This document shows positions 26,684 through 34,588 of a DNA stretch of 48,494 nucleotides, piece after piece. The DNA comes from a virus. Position 1 is the first letter of the stretch. Each line of letters starts with the position of its first letter. Under the pieces are notes generated by a model. That model was not told where the DNA came from. It ran no database searches and saw nothing but the letters and a program-made list of their open reading frames with translations. The stretch is taken from positions 1 through 48,494 of the IMG/VR virus record IMGVR_UViG_3300017773_000016; one strand, 5' to 3'. The position numbers and the translations under genes were made by a program.

Positions 26684-27898
26684 TTAACTTATTCTCCAAA
26701 CTGGTGAACCGCTTACTTGCGATAGTTCTGTAATAGCCCACACTAAGGCATCTAATCTATCAGGCGATATATTTCCAGAACCATTATAAAAAATCATTTG
26801 TTCTTCCAGTTCTGAAAATTTACCTGCATGAAATACTTGCTCACTTTCATATAACGCCGCTACTGGTTCTGCACGCAGCATTTTTCCCCTTGTTGCTCTT
26901 ACAGACCTAAACGAAACATTCCTATCTGTATTTCTTAACAGATTTTCCACCAAATCGCCACCATTGTTTACTTCTGCAATAATTCTGTCTGCCTGATATT
27001 CGTGATATTTTAAAATTGCTCTACGAATCCACTGATCAGGCGATCCTCGCAAACTACAATCTTCAAGTATATAATACCTATTTTTGTTTGCCCTACCTGC
27101 TACAACAATACCTGTTTCATCGGATGTGGCTTTACCAGTTACTGCAGGATCAATTGCAATAACAATTCTTTCTAATTCTGGAACTTTGTCTTTGTCTATT
27201 CTGCATTTTTGTATATCGTCTGAATTCCAAAGGGCACCTTCCACCTCTCGCATGTAATCACCAAGCCAAATATGATTATATTTGATCGGATTTTGACCAC
27301 GTATCCTATCTGCCATTTCTTTTGTTGCTTCGGTTACAAACGGATTATCCATATAATTTACATGAACCAATACAGCATTCGAATTATCTTTGAAAAGTTG
27401 CTCTACAGGATCATCTGCTTTGTTTGGATTCCAGCTACACCAGATTTCTGATCCTGTTTTTCGTAATGTTGGATCAAGCAATTCTAACGATCTTGTCGAC
27501 AACGATTGTGCTTCTTCTATCCAAGCTACATCAAAACCTTCTAATGATTTAACACTTTCTGCTGTATGATCTTGCATCCCTTGAAAAATAATTACTCCTG
27601 TGCCAAGCGTACAAGATATTCTGGTCTTTTGTATTTCAAAGTAATGACCAACTTCTAATGCTTGTATTTTATCATGTAATAATTGTTTTGATGAAAATTC
27701 TAGCGATTTTTGAACTTCTCGAATACAGATAATTTTAGAATTTGGGTGACTTAACATTCTCTCTACTATTAATTCTGCAAAAAAATGTGATTTACCAGAA
27801 GCACGACCACCTTTCGCACCTCTATACCTTGGCTTTCCTAAATCACCAACTAATAAGGGATTTGCCCATCTAGGTGTTTGTATTTGAAGGGTCGACAA
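26684..27898 (-). CDS. Terminase large subunit (PBSX-like)
   Basis: 404 aa. Walker A GGRASGKSH at residues 30-38, Walker B-like FDVAWIEEAQSL near 130, WCSWNPNKADDPV after it. The nuclease domain has ERIVIAIDPAVTG and IIAEVNNGGDLVENLL, ending with DRLDALVWAITEL. It packages DNA into the prohead with ATP. The frame needs a non-ATG start: TTG giving MSTLQIQTPRW, overlapping the small subunit gene by 29 bases; no ATG lies before Walker A. PBSX-type terminases usually cut by headful packaging, consistent with a circular map. Confidence 0.92.
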   Translation of the reverse strand: MSTLQIQTPRWANPLLVGDLGKPRYRGAKGGRASGKSHFFAELIVERMLSHPNSKIICIREVQKSLEFSSKQLLHDKIQALEVGHYFEIQKTRISCTLGTGVIIFQGMQDHTAESVKSLEGFDVAWIEEAQSLSTRSLELLDPTLRKTGSEIWCSWNPNKADDPVEQLFKDNSNAVLVHVNYMDNPFVTEATKEMADRIRGQNPIKYNHIWLGDYMREVEGALWNSDDIQKCRIDKDKVPELERIVIAIDPAVTGKATSDETGIVVAGRANKNRYYILEDCSLRGSPDQWIRRAILKYHEYQADRIIAEVNNGGDLVENLLRNTDRNVSFRSVRATRGKMLRAEPVAALYESEQVFHAGKFSELEEQMIFYNGSGNISPDRLDALVWAITELSQVSGSPVWRIS

Positions 27899-28292
27899 TT
27901 ACACGCTCAATTTTTGTTACAATTGCGCCACCATCCTTACCAGTAAGTTCAGCATCTAATCTGTCACGTTGACTTAAATACTGTTTACCAAGCCAAACTA
28001 GCATGGTTGCATTTCCATTTTCTGCTGCTTGCCATTGCATCCGTCTCAATGACATTTTGCCCTCATCGTTGTGCTTTTTATAGAGGTCTTCAAAATTTTC
28101 GTACCCACGTTCCCTTAATCTTCTGTTCAAAGTCGTATCTGACATACCGAGAACATTACAACATTCTGTCTGTGTGCATTGTATACGGATCATATTAAGA
28201 AGTTGCATAAAATCTTTATCATTCAAGGCTTTAGATGGTCCTTTCGGGCCTCGTTTTTTTTCTTCAGTATCAACATCTATACTGTTATTCAT
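27870..28292 (-). CDS. Terminase small subunit-like HTH protein
   Basis: 140 aa from MNNSIDVDTEEKKRGPKG, with GGAAAG just upstream; earlier in-frame starts are less well supported. ALNDKDFMQLLNMIRIQCTQ then TECCNVLGMSDTTLNRRLRE form a helix-turn-helix, and RMQWQAAENGNATMLVWLGK is typical of small terminase-type proteins. It likely recognises phage DNA at the start of packaging. It is the first gene of the leftward late operon. Confidence 0.75.
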   Translation of the reverse strand: MNNSIDVDTEEKKRGPKGPSKALNDKDFMQLLNMIRIQCTQTECCNVLGMSDTTLNRRLRERGYENFEDLYKKHNDEGKMSLRRMQWQAAENGNATMLVWLGKQYLSQRDRLDAELTGKDGGAIVTKIERVIVDPSNTNT

Positions 28293-28326
28293 GCTTTCCA
28301 CCATATCTTGTGTGTATGTATATTTA

Positions 28327-28349
28327 ATACATAAATTCTGAATGGTCAA
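28327..28349 (-). promoter_or_regulatory. Candidate promoter for the late (terminase) operon
   Basis: Minus-strand TTGACC (28344-28349), about 15-17 bases, then TATTAA/TAAATA. It lies about 40 bases before the first late gene, divergent from the 28.4 kb cassette promoter. It lacks the TGTAAAT element of the shared family, so it may be driven differently. Weak match. Confidence 0.3.
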
Positions 28350-28376
28350 AGAGTTGTATTTTTTTGTAATTATTTG

Positions 28377-28416
28377 TAAATATTGTATTGACAATATATA
28401 TGCCATTTGATAGTTT
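28377..28416 (+). promoter_or_regulatory. Phage promoter, shared family (cassette at 28.4 kb)
   Basis: TTTGTAAATATTGTATTGACA with TTGACA at 28388-28393, a 17-bp spacer, TAGTTT at 28411-28416 preceded by TGA (extended -10), and a leader with AAAGAGGTTCAAAATG at the start codon. The upstream block is identical to that at 23.5 kb. Confidence 0.8.
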
Positions 28417-28443
28417 GTATATATAAACTAAAAGAGGTTCAAA

Positions 28444-28758
28444 ATGACTTACAATACCCAAGAAAAATTCGAAACAAATACTTACTTTGACGGTGATGTT
28501 ATCAGATGGATCAGCAACAACAGCGTTCCACCAAAAGATATTGTAGAGCAATTCTTTGAAAATGGTTTTATTACTGCAGAACAAAAAGAATATGCAGATA
28601 ATACAAGAGACATCGAAACAGCTCAATTTATTGAAGAATACAAGAAGGCACAGGCAAACAGAACACCAGCACAGATCGAGGCAGAAAGGGCTGCAGTAAG
28701 AGAAGCTTTCTACAGTTGGGAAAATCCTGTTAATATTTTTACTGGGGAGACTTACTAA
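28444..28758 (+). CDS. Hypothetical early protein, plus-strand cassette at 28.4 kb
   Basis: 104 aa, starting MTYNTQEKFETNTYFDGDVI. Acidic, with VPPKDIVEQFFENGFITAEQ and QIEAERAAVREAFYSWE; predicted mostly helical. Directly follows the shared promoter and AGAGGTTCAAAATG leader. No family recognised. Small acidic promoter-proximal proteins of this type are often early host-interaction proteins, but nothing in the sequence shows that here. Confidence 0.75.
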   Translation: MTYNTQEKFETNTYFDGDVIRWISNNSVPPKDIVEQFFENGFITAEQKEYADNTRDIETAQFIEEYKKAQANRTPAQIEAERAAVREAFYSWENPVNIFTGETY

Positions 28759-28967
28759 TGTTTAATTTTGCTACTGATTACGAGAAACAGGTTTACGAAA
28801 ACAGAACACACTTTGTGGCGGTACGGGGAAAGGGGGCAAACCGTATCCGTAAAGAATTCAAAACTTTTTTTGAGGTAGTTGATTTTGCCAGACCATACGA
28901 TGATAAAAGAACAATGGTCTATGCGGTCAATGAACTTGGATCAGCGGCTCATATTACTAATCTTTGA
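28758..28967 (+). CDS. Hypothetical protein, second gene of the 28.4 kb cassette
   Basis: 69 aa, starting MFNFATDYEKQVYENRTHFV; contains VRGKGANRIRKEFKTFFEVV. The start overlaps the previous stop as TAATG. Its last 27 bases overlap, tail to tail, the end of the cytidylyltransferase-like gene on the other strand. Function unknown. Confidence 0.7.
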   Translation: MFNFATDYEKQVYENRTHFVAVRGKGANRIRKEFKTFFEVVDFARPYDDKRTMVYAVNELGSAAHITNL

Positions 28968-29396
28968 GCCACCCAGCTTTGGTGATTCGCTTTTTTCAAG
29001 CTCGGTTACCACGACTCGTTTTCTTAGAAGGCTCGAACTAAAATCGTGCCTTCTTTTATTGTAGTAAATTTCCATATCTGAATTTTTACCAGTAAAATCT
29101 TTATCACGATACTCTTCGCCAATAATTCTTATCTGAATTGGATATAATTTTAAAATATCAAGCAAATCGTTTTCTTTTTGATAAGGTATTATTTCATCTA
29201 CATAAGAAATTGCTTTTAACTGCGTGTATCTTTCTACAAGGGTTTGTATCGGCCTATTTTTTTCTTCACGCTCTTCGTTTGGATTTACATGCAACCCGAC
29301 CAATAAAAAGTCACAAACATTTTTTGCTTCAGAAAGCATTGCAACATGACCTGCGTGAAGCAAATCGAAGGTAGATGCAGTAAATCCTACCTTCAT
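28941..29396 (-). CDS. Cytidylyltransferase-like nucleotidyltransferase
   Basis: 151 aa. GFTASTFDLLHAGHVAML holds the HxGH nucleotide-binding motif (residues about 5-20) of the TagD/HldE-C cytidylyltransferase superfamily; RPIQTLVERYTQLKAISYVD and IRIIGEEYRDKDFTGK are further conserved parts. Such enzymes join a phosphorylated sugar or polyol to CMP or AMP. Its start overlaps the glycosyltransferase stop by four bases (ATGA), so the two are probably co-translated, suggesting that it makes the activated donor for that transferase. The actual substrate cannot be read from sequence. Confidence 0.8.
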   Translation of the reverse strand: MKVGFTASTFDLLHAGHVAMLSEAKNVCDFLLVGLHVNPNEEREEKNRPIQTLVERYTQLKAISYVDEIIPYQKENDLLDILKLYPIQIRIIGEEYRDKDFTGKNSDMEIYYNKRRHDFSSSLLRKRVVVTELEKSESPKLGGSKISNMSR

Positions 29397-30307
29397 CTTA
29401 TCTTAACCATTTTCATGCCATAATCTTTAACTTGACCAGTCCAATCAATATCACCTCTGCGGATTAATTTTTGTTTTTTAAATCTATTATAATCAACATG
29501 ATGATGCCATCTGCCATATTTCTTTACCAACCGAGAACAATCAGGATGAACCTTTACCTGCATTTTTGATTTTTCTAATGTACCAGTATCTGCATATCTT
29601 TGGCCTTCAAGTACATCTCCTTCTTTGTGATAAAATTCTTCTGTGTTACCTCCCCTCATTGTTTGTGTATTTGTTTTTTCTTGAAGAAATACGTTAAACT
29701 GTGTTGTACACCATCCAGCTTTAAGAATATCTAGAGAAAGAATTGTATCTTCGTTATATCTTCCCCTCCATCTATATCTCAGTTCGTTTCGTATAAGGTT
29801 GCAACTGTAAATTCTTGTATTAAGCACAAAAGGTGGTAATCGTGTTTTTCGTGGAGCAAACATCATATAATTTGGACCTGCCATGCCAATATTTGTATAT
29901 CGCTGAACAAAATCTTCCATAACTTTAAAACAAGTTCCGTCGGTTACCTTTACTTGTAAATTTTTATTGAAACGATGAAAATGTTTGATGTTATCATCCA
30001 TAACCCAATGCCATGCATATCCATCGCTTTTAGAATGTTCCCATGCAAAATTTCTGGCGGGTCCCGGTCCTGTACTTTTGCTTAGCCCTAAATCATCACA
30101 AAGCTCGTATTTTTCTTTGAATGATAAATCCAATTCAATAATTGTCGTAAGTAAATCCCAATGTTTAATTGCTTTGGCATATTCATCAATTTGATCGCTT
30201 TCTACGATTAAATAATGCGGTACTTTCATTGATGTAAGTGCTTTAGATGTCATCATATACTCTGCACGACCTTTGCTTGGAATATAAAGAGGAAACTCAG
30301 GTTTCAC
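29393..30307 (-). CDS. TAGT-like glycosyltransferase (candidate DNA base glycosyltransferase)
   Basis: 304 aa from a GTG (VKPEFPLYIPSKGRAEYM) with GGAG six bases upstream; an ATG nine codons earlier is the alternative. Motifs resemble the TET-associated glycosyltransferase (TAGT) family of phage base-modification loci: YIPSKGRAEY, WHWVMDDNIKHF (the D-x-D-like nucleotide-sugar site), RYNEDTILSLDILKAGWC, RGGNTEEFYHKEGDV and KYGRWHHHVDYNRF. The family is thought to glycosylate modified bases in DNA. No TET/JBP dioxygenase or base hydroxymethylase was found here, so the acceptor is unresolved. It overlaps the ParB-like gene by 11 bases. Confidence 0.75.
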   Translation of the reverse strand: MKPEFPLYIPSKGRAEYMMTSKALTSMKVPHYLIVESDQIDEYAKAIKHWDLLTTIIELDLSFKEKYELCDDLGLSKSTGPGPARNFAWEHSKSDGYAWHWVMDDNIKHFHRFNKNLQVKVTDGTCFKVMEDFVQRYTNIGMAGPNYMMFAPRKTRLPPFVLNTRIYSCNLIRNELRYRWRGRYNEDTILSLDILKAGWCTTQFNVFLQEKTNTQTMRGGNTEEFYHKEGDVLEGQRYADTGTLEKSKMQVKVHPDCSRLVKKYGRWHHHVDYNRFKKQKLIRRGDIDWTGQVKDYGMKMVKIR

Positions 30308-30950
30308 TTTCGTCTCCGTGAACTCTATAAGCATCTAAATCTGTTTTTGCAGGCTCTGGAAACCTTATAAATCTTGTTGCCTCTGTGAGAGGTAAACCAG
30401 TTTTCTCTGCAAAAATGTCAACATCTTCTTGGTTATCAAAATGAATTTTTATGGTTCTAAAATAATCCAGATTTTCGTTATCGTATTCTGGCATTTCTTG
30501 CCATTCATCAAATGCGTCTGTGTCGCCAAAATCTTTATCTAAAAATAAATCTGTAAGTTCGTCTAATTCAAAACCCATTTTTGAAATATCAAACTTATCA
30601 AACTCTAATTGTTTAATTTCTACCTTTAAAAGTTCTTCATCCCATTCTGCATTTAATGCTAATTTATTATCTGCAATTACATACGCACGTTTTTGTGCAT
30701 CTGACCAATTTTTTGCAATCATAACAGGAATTTTTTCAAGCTCTAATTTTTGAGCAGCCAATAATCTACCATGACCTGCTATCAATGTATTTTCTTCGTC
30801 AATTAATATCGGGACTGTAAATCCCCACTCTTGAATACTAGCAGCTATTTGTGAAACCTGTTCTTCACTATGAGTTCTACTATTTCTTGCGTATGGTATA
30901 AGTTTTTTTATTTCTACTAATTTAGTAGCCGTAGCAGGCCAAGACTTCAT
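30297..30950 (-). CDS. ParB-like nuclease-domain protein
   Basis: 217 aa from MKSWPATATKLVEI with GGAAAG five bases upstream. KKLIPYARNSRTHSEEQVSQ, IAASIQEWGFTVPILIDEEN and LIAGHGRLLAAQKLELEKIP make the ParB/sulfiredoxin-like domain (residues about 10-105), with the GHGR motif. The C-terminal part has DEWQEMPEYDNENLDYFRTI and a VHF-like strand common to phage ParB homologues linked with DNA methylases or modification genes. It may be a nuclease, CTPase or an adaptor of modification enzymes; biochemical role is open. Confidence 0.8.
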   Translation of the reverse strand: MKSWPATATKLVEIKKLIPYARNSRTHSEEQVSQIAASIQEWGFTVPILIDEENTLIAGHGRLLAAQKLELEKIPVMIAKNWSDAQKRAYVIADNKLALNAEWDEELLKVEIKQLEFDKFDISKMGFELDELTDLFLDKDFGDTDAFDEWQEMPEYDNENLDYFRTIKIHFDNQEDVDIFAEKTGLPLTEATRFIRFPEPAKTDLDAYRVHGDESET

Positions 30951-30990
30951 TATGCTTTCCTTTTTGTAATTATTATAAATACATTTTTCA

Positions 30991-31017
30991 TAAAAAAAAC
31001 CCCCTAAAAAAGGGGGC
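30991..31017 (-). terminator. Intrinsic terminator upstream of the ParB-like gene
   Basis: On the minus strand CCCCCT, five T bases and AGGGGG form a stem-loop followed by eight T residues. It lies about 50 bases after the 163-aa gene and before the ParB-like gene, so it could separate replication genes from the glycosyltransferase set or act as an attenuator. Confidence 0.8.
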
Positions 31018-31067
31018 ATAAAGTTGAGGCAAACCAAGTGGTAATGACGCCAATCGCTGACCCTTGA

Positions 31068-31559
31068 TTATTCCCCTATATTACTAGATTTCTTTCGTGA
31101 TGCAAGAAAATTCATGTAAGGTTTCAAATCATCTTCTGTAATTAAATTTTGTTGTAATAATTTTTGCGCACCACCGCCAACTATCCACCATTCGCCAACA
31201 CTTTCTAAATTTTTAATTCTTTTTGCATTGATTAAAGAAGGATCAAAGTCTTTTGGAGCTTCTTGAATAACTAAATCATCATCCATTTTATCACGATATT
31301 CTTTGACACCTTTTGTGAAAATATTTATTGTCGGCCATTTTCTTGATGATTGGTTTTTTCTTACATACTGTGCTACTTTTTCTAAAAGATACTTCATACC
31401 TGACTCATTTAATTTTGGTATTTCGCTATTAATATCTTCTACCATTAAAACCATTTCTTCTCTACAAGCATCTTCGTCCATATGTGGTGGTACCTCATAG
31501 CGTTTTAATGTTTGCATCAACCATGCAGAAATTTGTCTTTTTCGTTGCTCGTAATTCAT
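31068..31559 (-). CDS. Hypothetical protein next to the replication initiator
   Basis: 163 aa, starting MNYEQRKRQISAWLMQTLKR. Mostly helical. A KNQSSRKWPTINIFTKGVKE segment recalls the WP-motif of lambda P-like or helicase-loader proteins, but this is weak. It overlaps the initiator-like gene by four bases. Its position suggests a role in recruiting the host replicative helicase; I would not assign it more firmly. Confidence 0.6.
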   Translation of the reverse strand: MNYEQRKRQISAWLMQTLKRYEVPPHMDEDACREEMVLMVEDINSEIPKLNESGMKYLLEKVAQYVRKNQSSRKWPTINIFTKGVKEYRDKMDDDLVIQEAPKDFDPSLINAKRIKNLESVGEWWIVGGGAQKLLQQNLITEDDLKPYMNFLASRKKSSNIGE

Positions 31560-32257
31560 TGTTTTTCAATTCCTAAGGTTTTTGATTTGAACAGATTTTT
31601 TAGAAAATCAGATGTTTTTTCTGGTTCTATATTTTCTATTTCATCATCCCATCTTTCTTGATTTAACCATGTTGCAAGATGTGGAATAAACTTTTTCGTT
31701 TTTCCATTGACAGCCTCAATATATTCAAAAACAGCATCGCGAAGTGCTAAATCATTTATTTTTGAACATGCTTTAACCCATGCTTTTTTAGCTGCACCCT
31801 TGCCAACTTTTCTTGGATACCTTTCCCAAACCTCATCAAAAAATAAAATAACCCTTATATTATCTGGTTCAATTACTTGGTTATTATTTACAAGGTTAAG
31901 GGTGTTAAAATCTTTTATAAGCCCTTGTTCATTTTTTTGACTAGGTATGTCAAAATTTTTGACTACCTCTTGTTCTTTTTCGTTATCAACAAGTAACAAT
32001 TCGTATGTATTAGATGTATGCGAACCATTATCTCTAAATCTTTGTTTAATTTCTATTAAACCAGCTTCTTCTAAAATTTTTAATTGATTAATTATACTCT
32101 GCCTTGTCATTTCACAACATTCAGCCAAACGTTTATGGCTGGGAAAACATTCACCACTTTCGCCATTGTAATGATCGGCAAGCCAGTACAGAACAATTTT
32201 AGCAGAAGGTCTAATTCCCTTCTGTTTCATTGCCAGTGCAGTCATATAATGTGACAT
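31556..32257 (-). CDS. Replication initiator-like protein with N-terminal winged helix
   Basis: 233 aa from MSHYMTALAMKQKGIRPSAK with AAGGAG seven bases upstream. Residues about 10-85 form a winged-helix domain (AKIVLYWLADHYNGESGECF, RLAECCEMTRQSIINQLKIL). The C-terminal part carries VWERYPRKVGKGAAKKAWVK and FIPHLATWLNQERWDDEIEN, a region typical of phage replication initiators paired with such domains. It probably binds the origin and recruits host replication proteins, as the phage shows no polymerase. Confidence 0.75.
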   Translation of the reverse strand: MSHYMTALAMKQKGIRPSAKIVLYWLADHYNGESGECFPSHKRLAECCEMTRQSIINQLKILEEAGLIEIKQRFRDNGSHTSNTYELLLVDNEKEQEVVKNFDIPSQKNEQGLIKDFNTLNLVNNNQVIEPDNIRVILFFDEVWERYPRKVGKGAAKKAWVKACSKINDLALRDAVFEYIEAVNGKTKKFIPHLATWLNQERWDDEIENIEPEKTSDFLKNLFKSKTLGIEKQ

Positions 32258-32303
32258 TGATTTCTCCTTTACAAAAATCAAAAATATTGATATGTGAAGG
32301 GCA

Positions 32304-32321
32304 CACTTAAGCCCTTAAGTG
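32304..32321. promoter_or_regulatory. Perfect palindrome, possible operator
   Basis: CACTTAAG, two bases, CTTAAGTG: a perfect 8-bp inverted repeat in the untranslated leader of the initiator-like gene. It could be an operator or an mRNA stem. No protein binding is shown; noted because it lies between divergent genes. Confidence 0.4.
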
Positions 32322-32327
32322 ACGCAT

Positions 32328-32367
32328 AAGGTCATACAGTTTTGATAGTTTCTGTATGACCTTTTTT
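32328..32367 (+). terminator. Strong hairpin terminator, plus orientation, without a plus-strand gene before it
   Basis: AAGGTCATACAG and CTGTATGACCTT form a perfect 12-bp stem, with a 12-base loop, followed by TTTTT (32363-32367). In the plus direction it has the shape of an intrinsic terminator. The loop holds TGATAGTTT, the extended -10 motif of the shared promoter family, but no matching TTGACA at the right distance. Confidence 0.65.
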
Positions 32368-32404
32368 CTTTTAAATAATTATATTAATAAAGTCACCAAA
32401 AGTT

Positions 32405-32448
32405 TTTGTAAATATTTGGTTGACAAATAAATCCTTTAAAATTAGTAT
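32405..32448 (+). promoter_or_regulatory. Phage promoter, shared family (recombination operon)
   Basis: TTTGTAAATATTTGGTTGACA with TTGACA at 32420-32425, a 17-bp spacer and TAGTAT at 32443-32448; the leader AAAGAGGTTCAAAATG ends at the first gene start. Lacks the TG of the extended -10. Confidence 0.75.
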
Positions 32449-32478
32449 CTTACTATCATTTATTTAAAGAGGTTCAAA

Positions 32479-32721
32479 ATGATTACAAAATACGTATCAG
32501 CATTAGACGTTAAATTAGAAATCTGTTCAGCAATACATGAACACAACCATAAGCTGCTTCAAGATTTAGAAGATGATAAAATTTCATACGATGAATACAA
32601 AAGATTGGCATATCCACCAAGATGTTTGCCAATGCTTGATGAGGCTATAGAAAAGGCATTTGATAGAAGTAAGTTTTCTGCTGCATTAACCCTTATAAAG
32701 GAAAAAGAAAATGCAGATTGA
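32479..32721 (+). CDS. Hypothetical protein, first gene of the recombination operon
   Basis: 80 aa, starting MITKYVSALDVKLEICSAIH. Helical and charged, with HEHNHKLLQDLEDDKISYDE. It follows the shared promoter and leader directly and overlaps the Gp157 gene by 11 bases. No family recognised. Confidence 0.7.
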   Translation: MITKYVSALDVKLEICSAIHEHNHKLLQDLEDDKISYDEYKRLAYPPRCLPMLDEAIEKAFDRSKFSAALTLIKEKENAD

Positions 32722-33193
32722 TAGTGGACTTATTACAATGGTTTCTGAAGAATTAGCAGATTACGCTGATGATTTAGAAACATTCTGGGATACTCTTGAT
32801 GGAGAAACAGATGTTCTTGATTTTGTTGGTACTGTTTTAGAAAAAGTAAACGAAACGGAATGTCAAATAGAAGCAATGAATTCTTTGATTGATCGGTACA
32901 ATTTAAGACGTAATGGATTAAAACAACGTAAAGATGCATTAAAAGAAACACTTCATAAAATTCTTTTAATGACCAATCAGAAAAAAATACCACATGGAAT
33001 AGCTACTGTATCGCTTAGAAAAGGAGGTGAAATACTGAATATAACTGACGAGAATAAAATTCCGTCACAACTTTGTAAGGTAAACATCATACCCGATAAA
33101 ATAGAAATCAAAAAACAATTACAAGCAGGTGTACAGATTGATGGAGCCGAATTGGTATCTGGTAACACAACTATAAGTATAAGGATGAAGTAA
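32711..33193 (+). CDS. Gp157-like protein (Siphovirus Gp157 family)
   Basis: 160 aa. A long charged coiled coil (residues about 5-85) is followed by KKIPHGIATVSLRKGGEILN and EIKKQLQAGVQIDGAELV, typical of the Gp157 family, which occurs beside phage recombinases. One member has been linked to phage resistance, but its mechanism is not clear. AAGGA precedes the ATG, and the next gene starts immediately after its stop. Confidence 0.85.
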   Translation: MQIDSGLITMVSEELADYADDLETFWDTLDGETDVLDFVGTVLEKVNETECQIEAMNSLIDRYNLRRNGLKQRKDALKETLHKILLMTNQKKIPHGIATVSLRKGGEILNITDENKIPSQLCKVNIIPDKIEIKKQLQAGVQIDGAELVSGNTTISIRMK

Positions 33194-33820
33194 ATGAATG
33201 AAGTAAAAAATACAGACGCAATCACAGCATTTGTTGAAGCCCAAGCAAATATGGGAAAAGCAATTAAAAATCAAAAAAATGCCTTTTTAAATAACACGGA
33301 CGCAGATTTATCTGCAATACAAGATGCCATTATACCTGCATTTGCATCAAAAGGATTAGCAATTATTCAAGAATGTGGTGCTGACGAACATGGAAAATTT
33401 GTCAAGACAAGTGCAGTACATACATCTGGTTACTTGTTTACAAGTACTGTTTATCTGGAATACAAAAAATCTGATATGCAGTCACTTGGTGGTGCAATTA
33501 CATATGCAAGACGATATGGTTTGGCATCATTGACAGGAGTACCAGTACAAGATGATGATGGTAATAAGGCTGTCGGTGAAGATAGAATGCAAATTAAAAA
33601 AGATTTAAAAGAAAAATCAATTACACCAAAACAAGCAAGTGTCTTAGAACGTGCAATCAAATTAGAAAGAATGTTACCAACAATGGATGCAGATGCACTT
33701 TTAAAATTTGGTAAAGAAGCACAAAATATTATCGACAATATAAAAACATTTAATGAAGAAAGATCAGCAGAATTAGAAGTACAGTGGCAAAGTAGAGAAG
33801 CAGAACTGGAGATTAATTAA
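33194..33820 (+). CDS. ERF-family single-strand annealing protein
   Basis: 208 aa. Residues about 10-125 are ERF-like: FVEAQANMGKAIKNQKNAFL, AIQDAIIPAFASKGLAIIQE, and the conserved LGGAITYARRYGLASLTGVP with a following DDDG turn. It anneals single strands during phage recombination and may help concatemer formation. The C-terminus is a helical tail. It sits between Gp157 and SSB, the common arrangement of ERF operons. Confidence 0.9.
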   Translation: MNEVKNTDAITAFVEAQANMGKAIKNQKNAFLNNTDADLSAIQDAIIPAFASKGLAIIQECGADEHGKFVKTSAVHTSGYLFTSTVYLEYKKSDMQSLGGAITYARRYGLASLTGVPVQDDDGNKAVGEDRMQIKKDLKEKSITPKQASVLERAIKLERMLPTMDADALLKFGKEAQNIIDNIKTFNEERSAELEVQWQSREAELEIN

Positions 33821-34191
33821 TGCATATCCATATGTTTATTGGTAATCTTACAAAAGATTGTTCTGATGTAAGGCAAACCAACAGTGGTCACGATGTGGTT
33901 AATTTTTCTGTGGCTGTAAACGATAGAAGAAAAAAAACAACTGCGTATATTGATTGTAGTTTATGGGGACAACAAACGAGTATTGCGCAATATTTAAAGA
34001 AGGGAACAAAAGTTTTTATATCTGGTGATTTTGGCACCGATGAATATAATGGTAATACAAGAATAACTTGTAATGTTGAGCAGCTTGAATTGCTTGGTGG
34101 GCGGAATAGAACCTCTCTGGACACTGACCAATCAACTGATGTTGACGAAAACACGGAACTGGATGGCTTGGATGATGAAATCCCGTTCTAG
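33820..34191 (+). CDS. ssb: Single-stranded DNA-binding protein
   Basis: 123 aa, starting MHIHMFIGNLTKDCSDVRQT. OB-fold with NFSVAVNDRRKKTTAYIDCS and LWGQQTSIAQYLKKGTKVFI, and the acidic tail ending DDEIPF that recruits partner proteins in SSB. Start overlaps the ERF stop as TAATG. The partner of the annealing protein in recombination and replication. Confidence 0.92.
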   Translation: MHIHMFIGNLTKDCSDVRQTNSGHDVVNFSVAVNDRRKKTTAYIDCSLWGQQTSIAQYLKKGTKVFISGDFGTDEYNGNTRITCNVEQLELLGGRNRTSLDTDQSTDVDENTELDGLDDEIPF

Positions 34192-34588
34192 ACCAACTTT
34201 ACAAGTTATAAAGCGTGATGGGGTCTTGCACCCTGTCACGCGATATGACGCAGAAATGCTAGAGGTTTATAAAAATAATCAATTGTTCAATATTCAAGCT
34301 GTAAGTGAGCGATCGCCTCAACACCATAAACTGTATTGGTCTATTTTAAATAACGTCGTAAAAGCAACACAAAGGTGGGCAACATCTGCACATTTGCACG
34401 ACGATTTAAAAATGCTTTGTGGTTATTACAGAACAGTTGTTAATAAGGCAAATGGTGGTGTATATTACGTCCCAGACAGTATAGCATTTAGTAAAATGGA
34501 TCAAAAAGAGTTTAACGATTTTTTTGAGCAAGCCATGGAAAAGCTTACAACCACCATTGGTTACGATCCTGTTTCGGAAATGTTATGA
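34163..34588 (+). CDS. DUF1367-like recombination-operon protein
   Basis: 141 aa taken from MAWMMKSRSRP (CGGA five bases upstream); ATGs at 34172 and 34175 are possible starts too. SPQHHKLYWSILNNVVKATQ, LHDDLKMLCGYYRTVVNKAN and YYVPDSIAFSKMDQKEFNDF match DUF1367, a family common in lambdoid and related recombination regions near NinB-like and RusA-type genes. Function not known to me. It overlaps the SSB gene by 29 bases. Confidence 0.75.
   Translation: MAWMMKSRSRPTLQVIKRDGVLHPVTRYDAEMLEVYKNNQLFNIQAVSERSPQHHKLYWSILNNVVKATQRWATSAHLHDDLKMLCGYYRTVVNKANGGVYYVPDSIAFSKMDQKEFNDFFEQAMEKLTTTIGYDPVSEML

Noticed and set aside
32340-32351. Extra member of the promoter family (TGATAGTTT in the hairpin loop)
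   Set aside because: No TTGACA-like box or TGTAAAT element at the needed distance; kept only as a loop motif.
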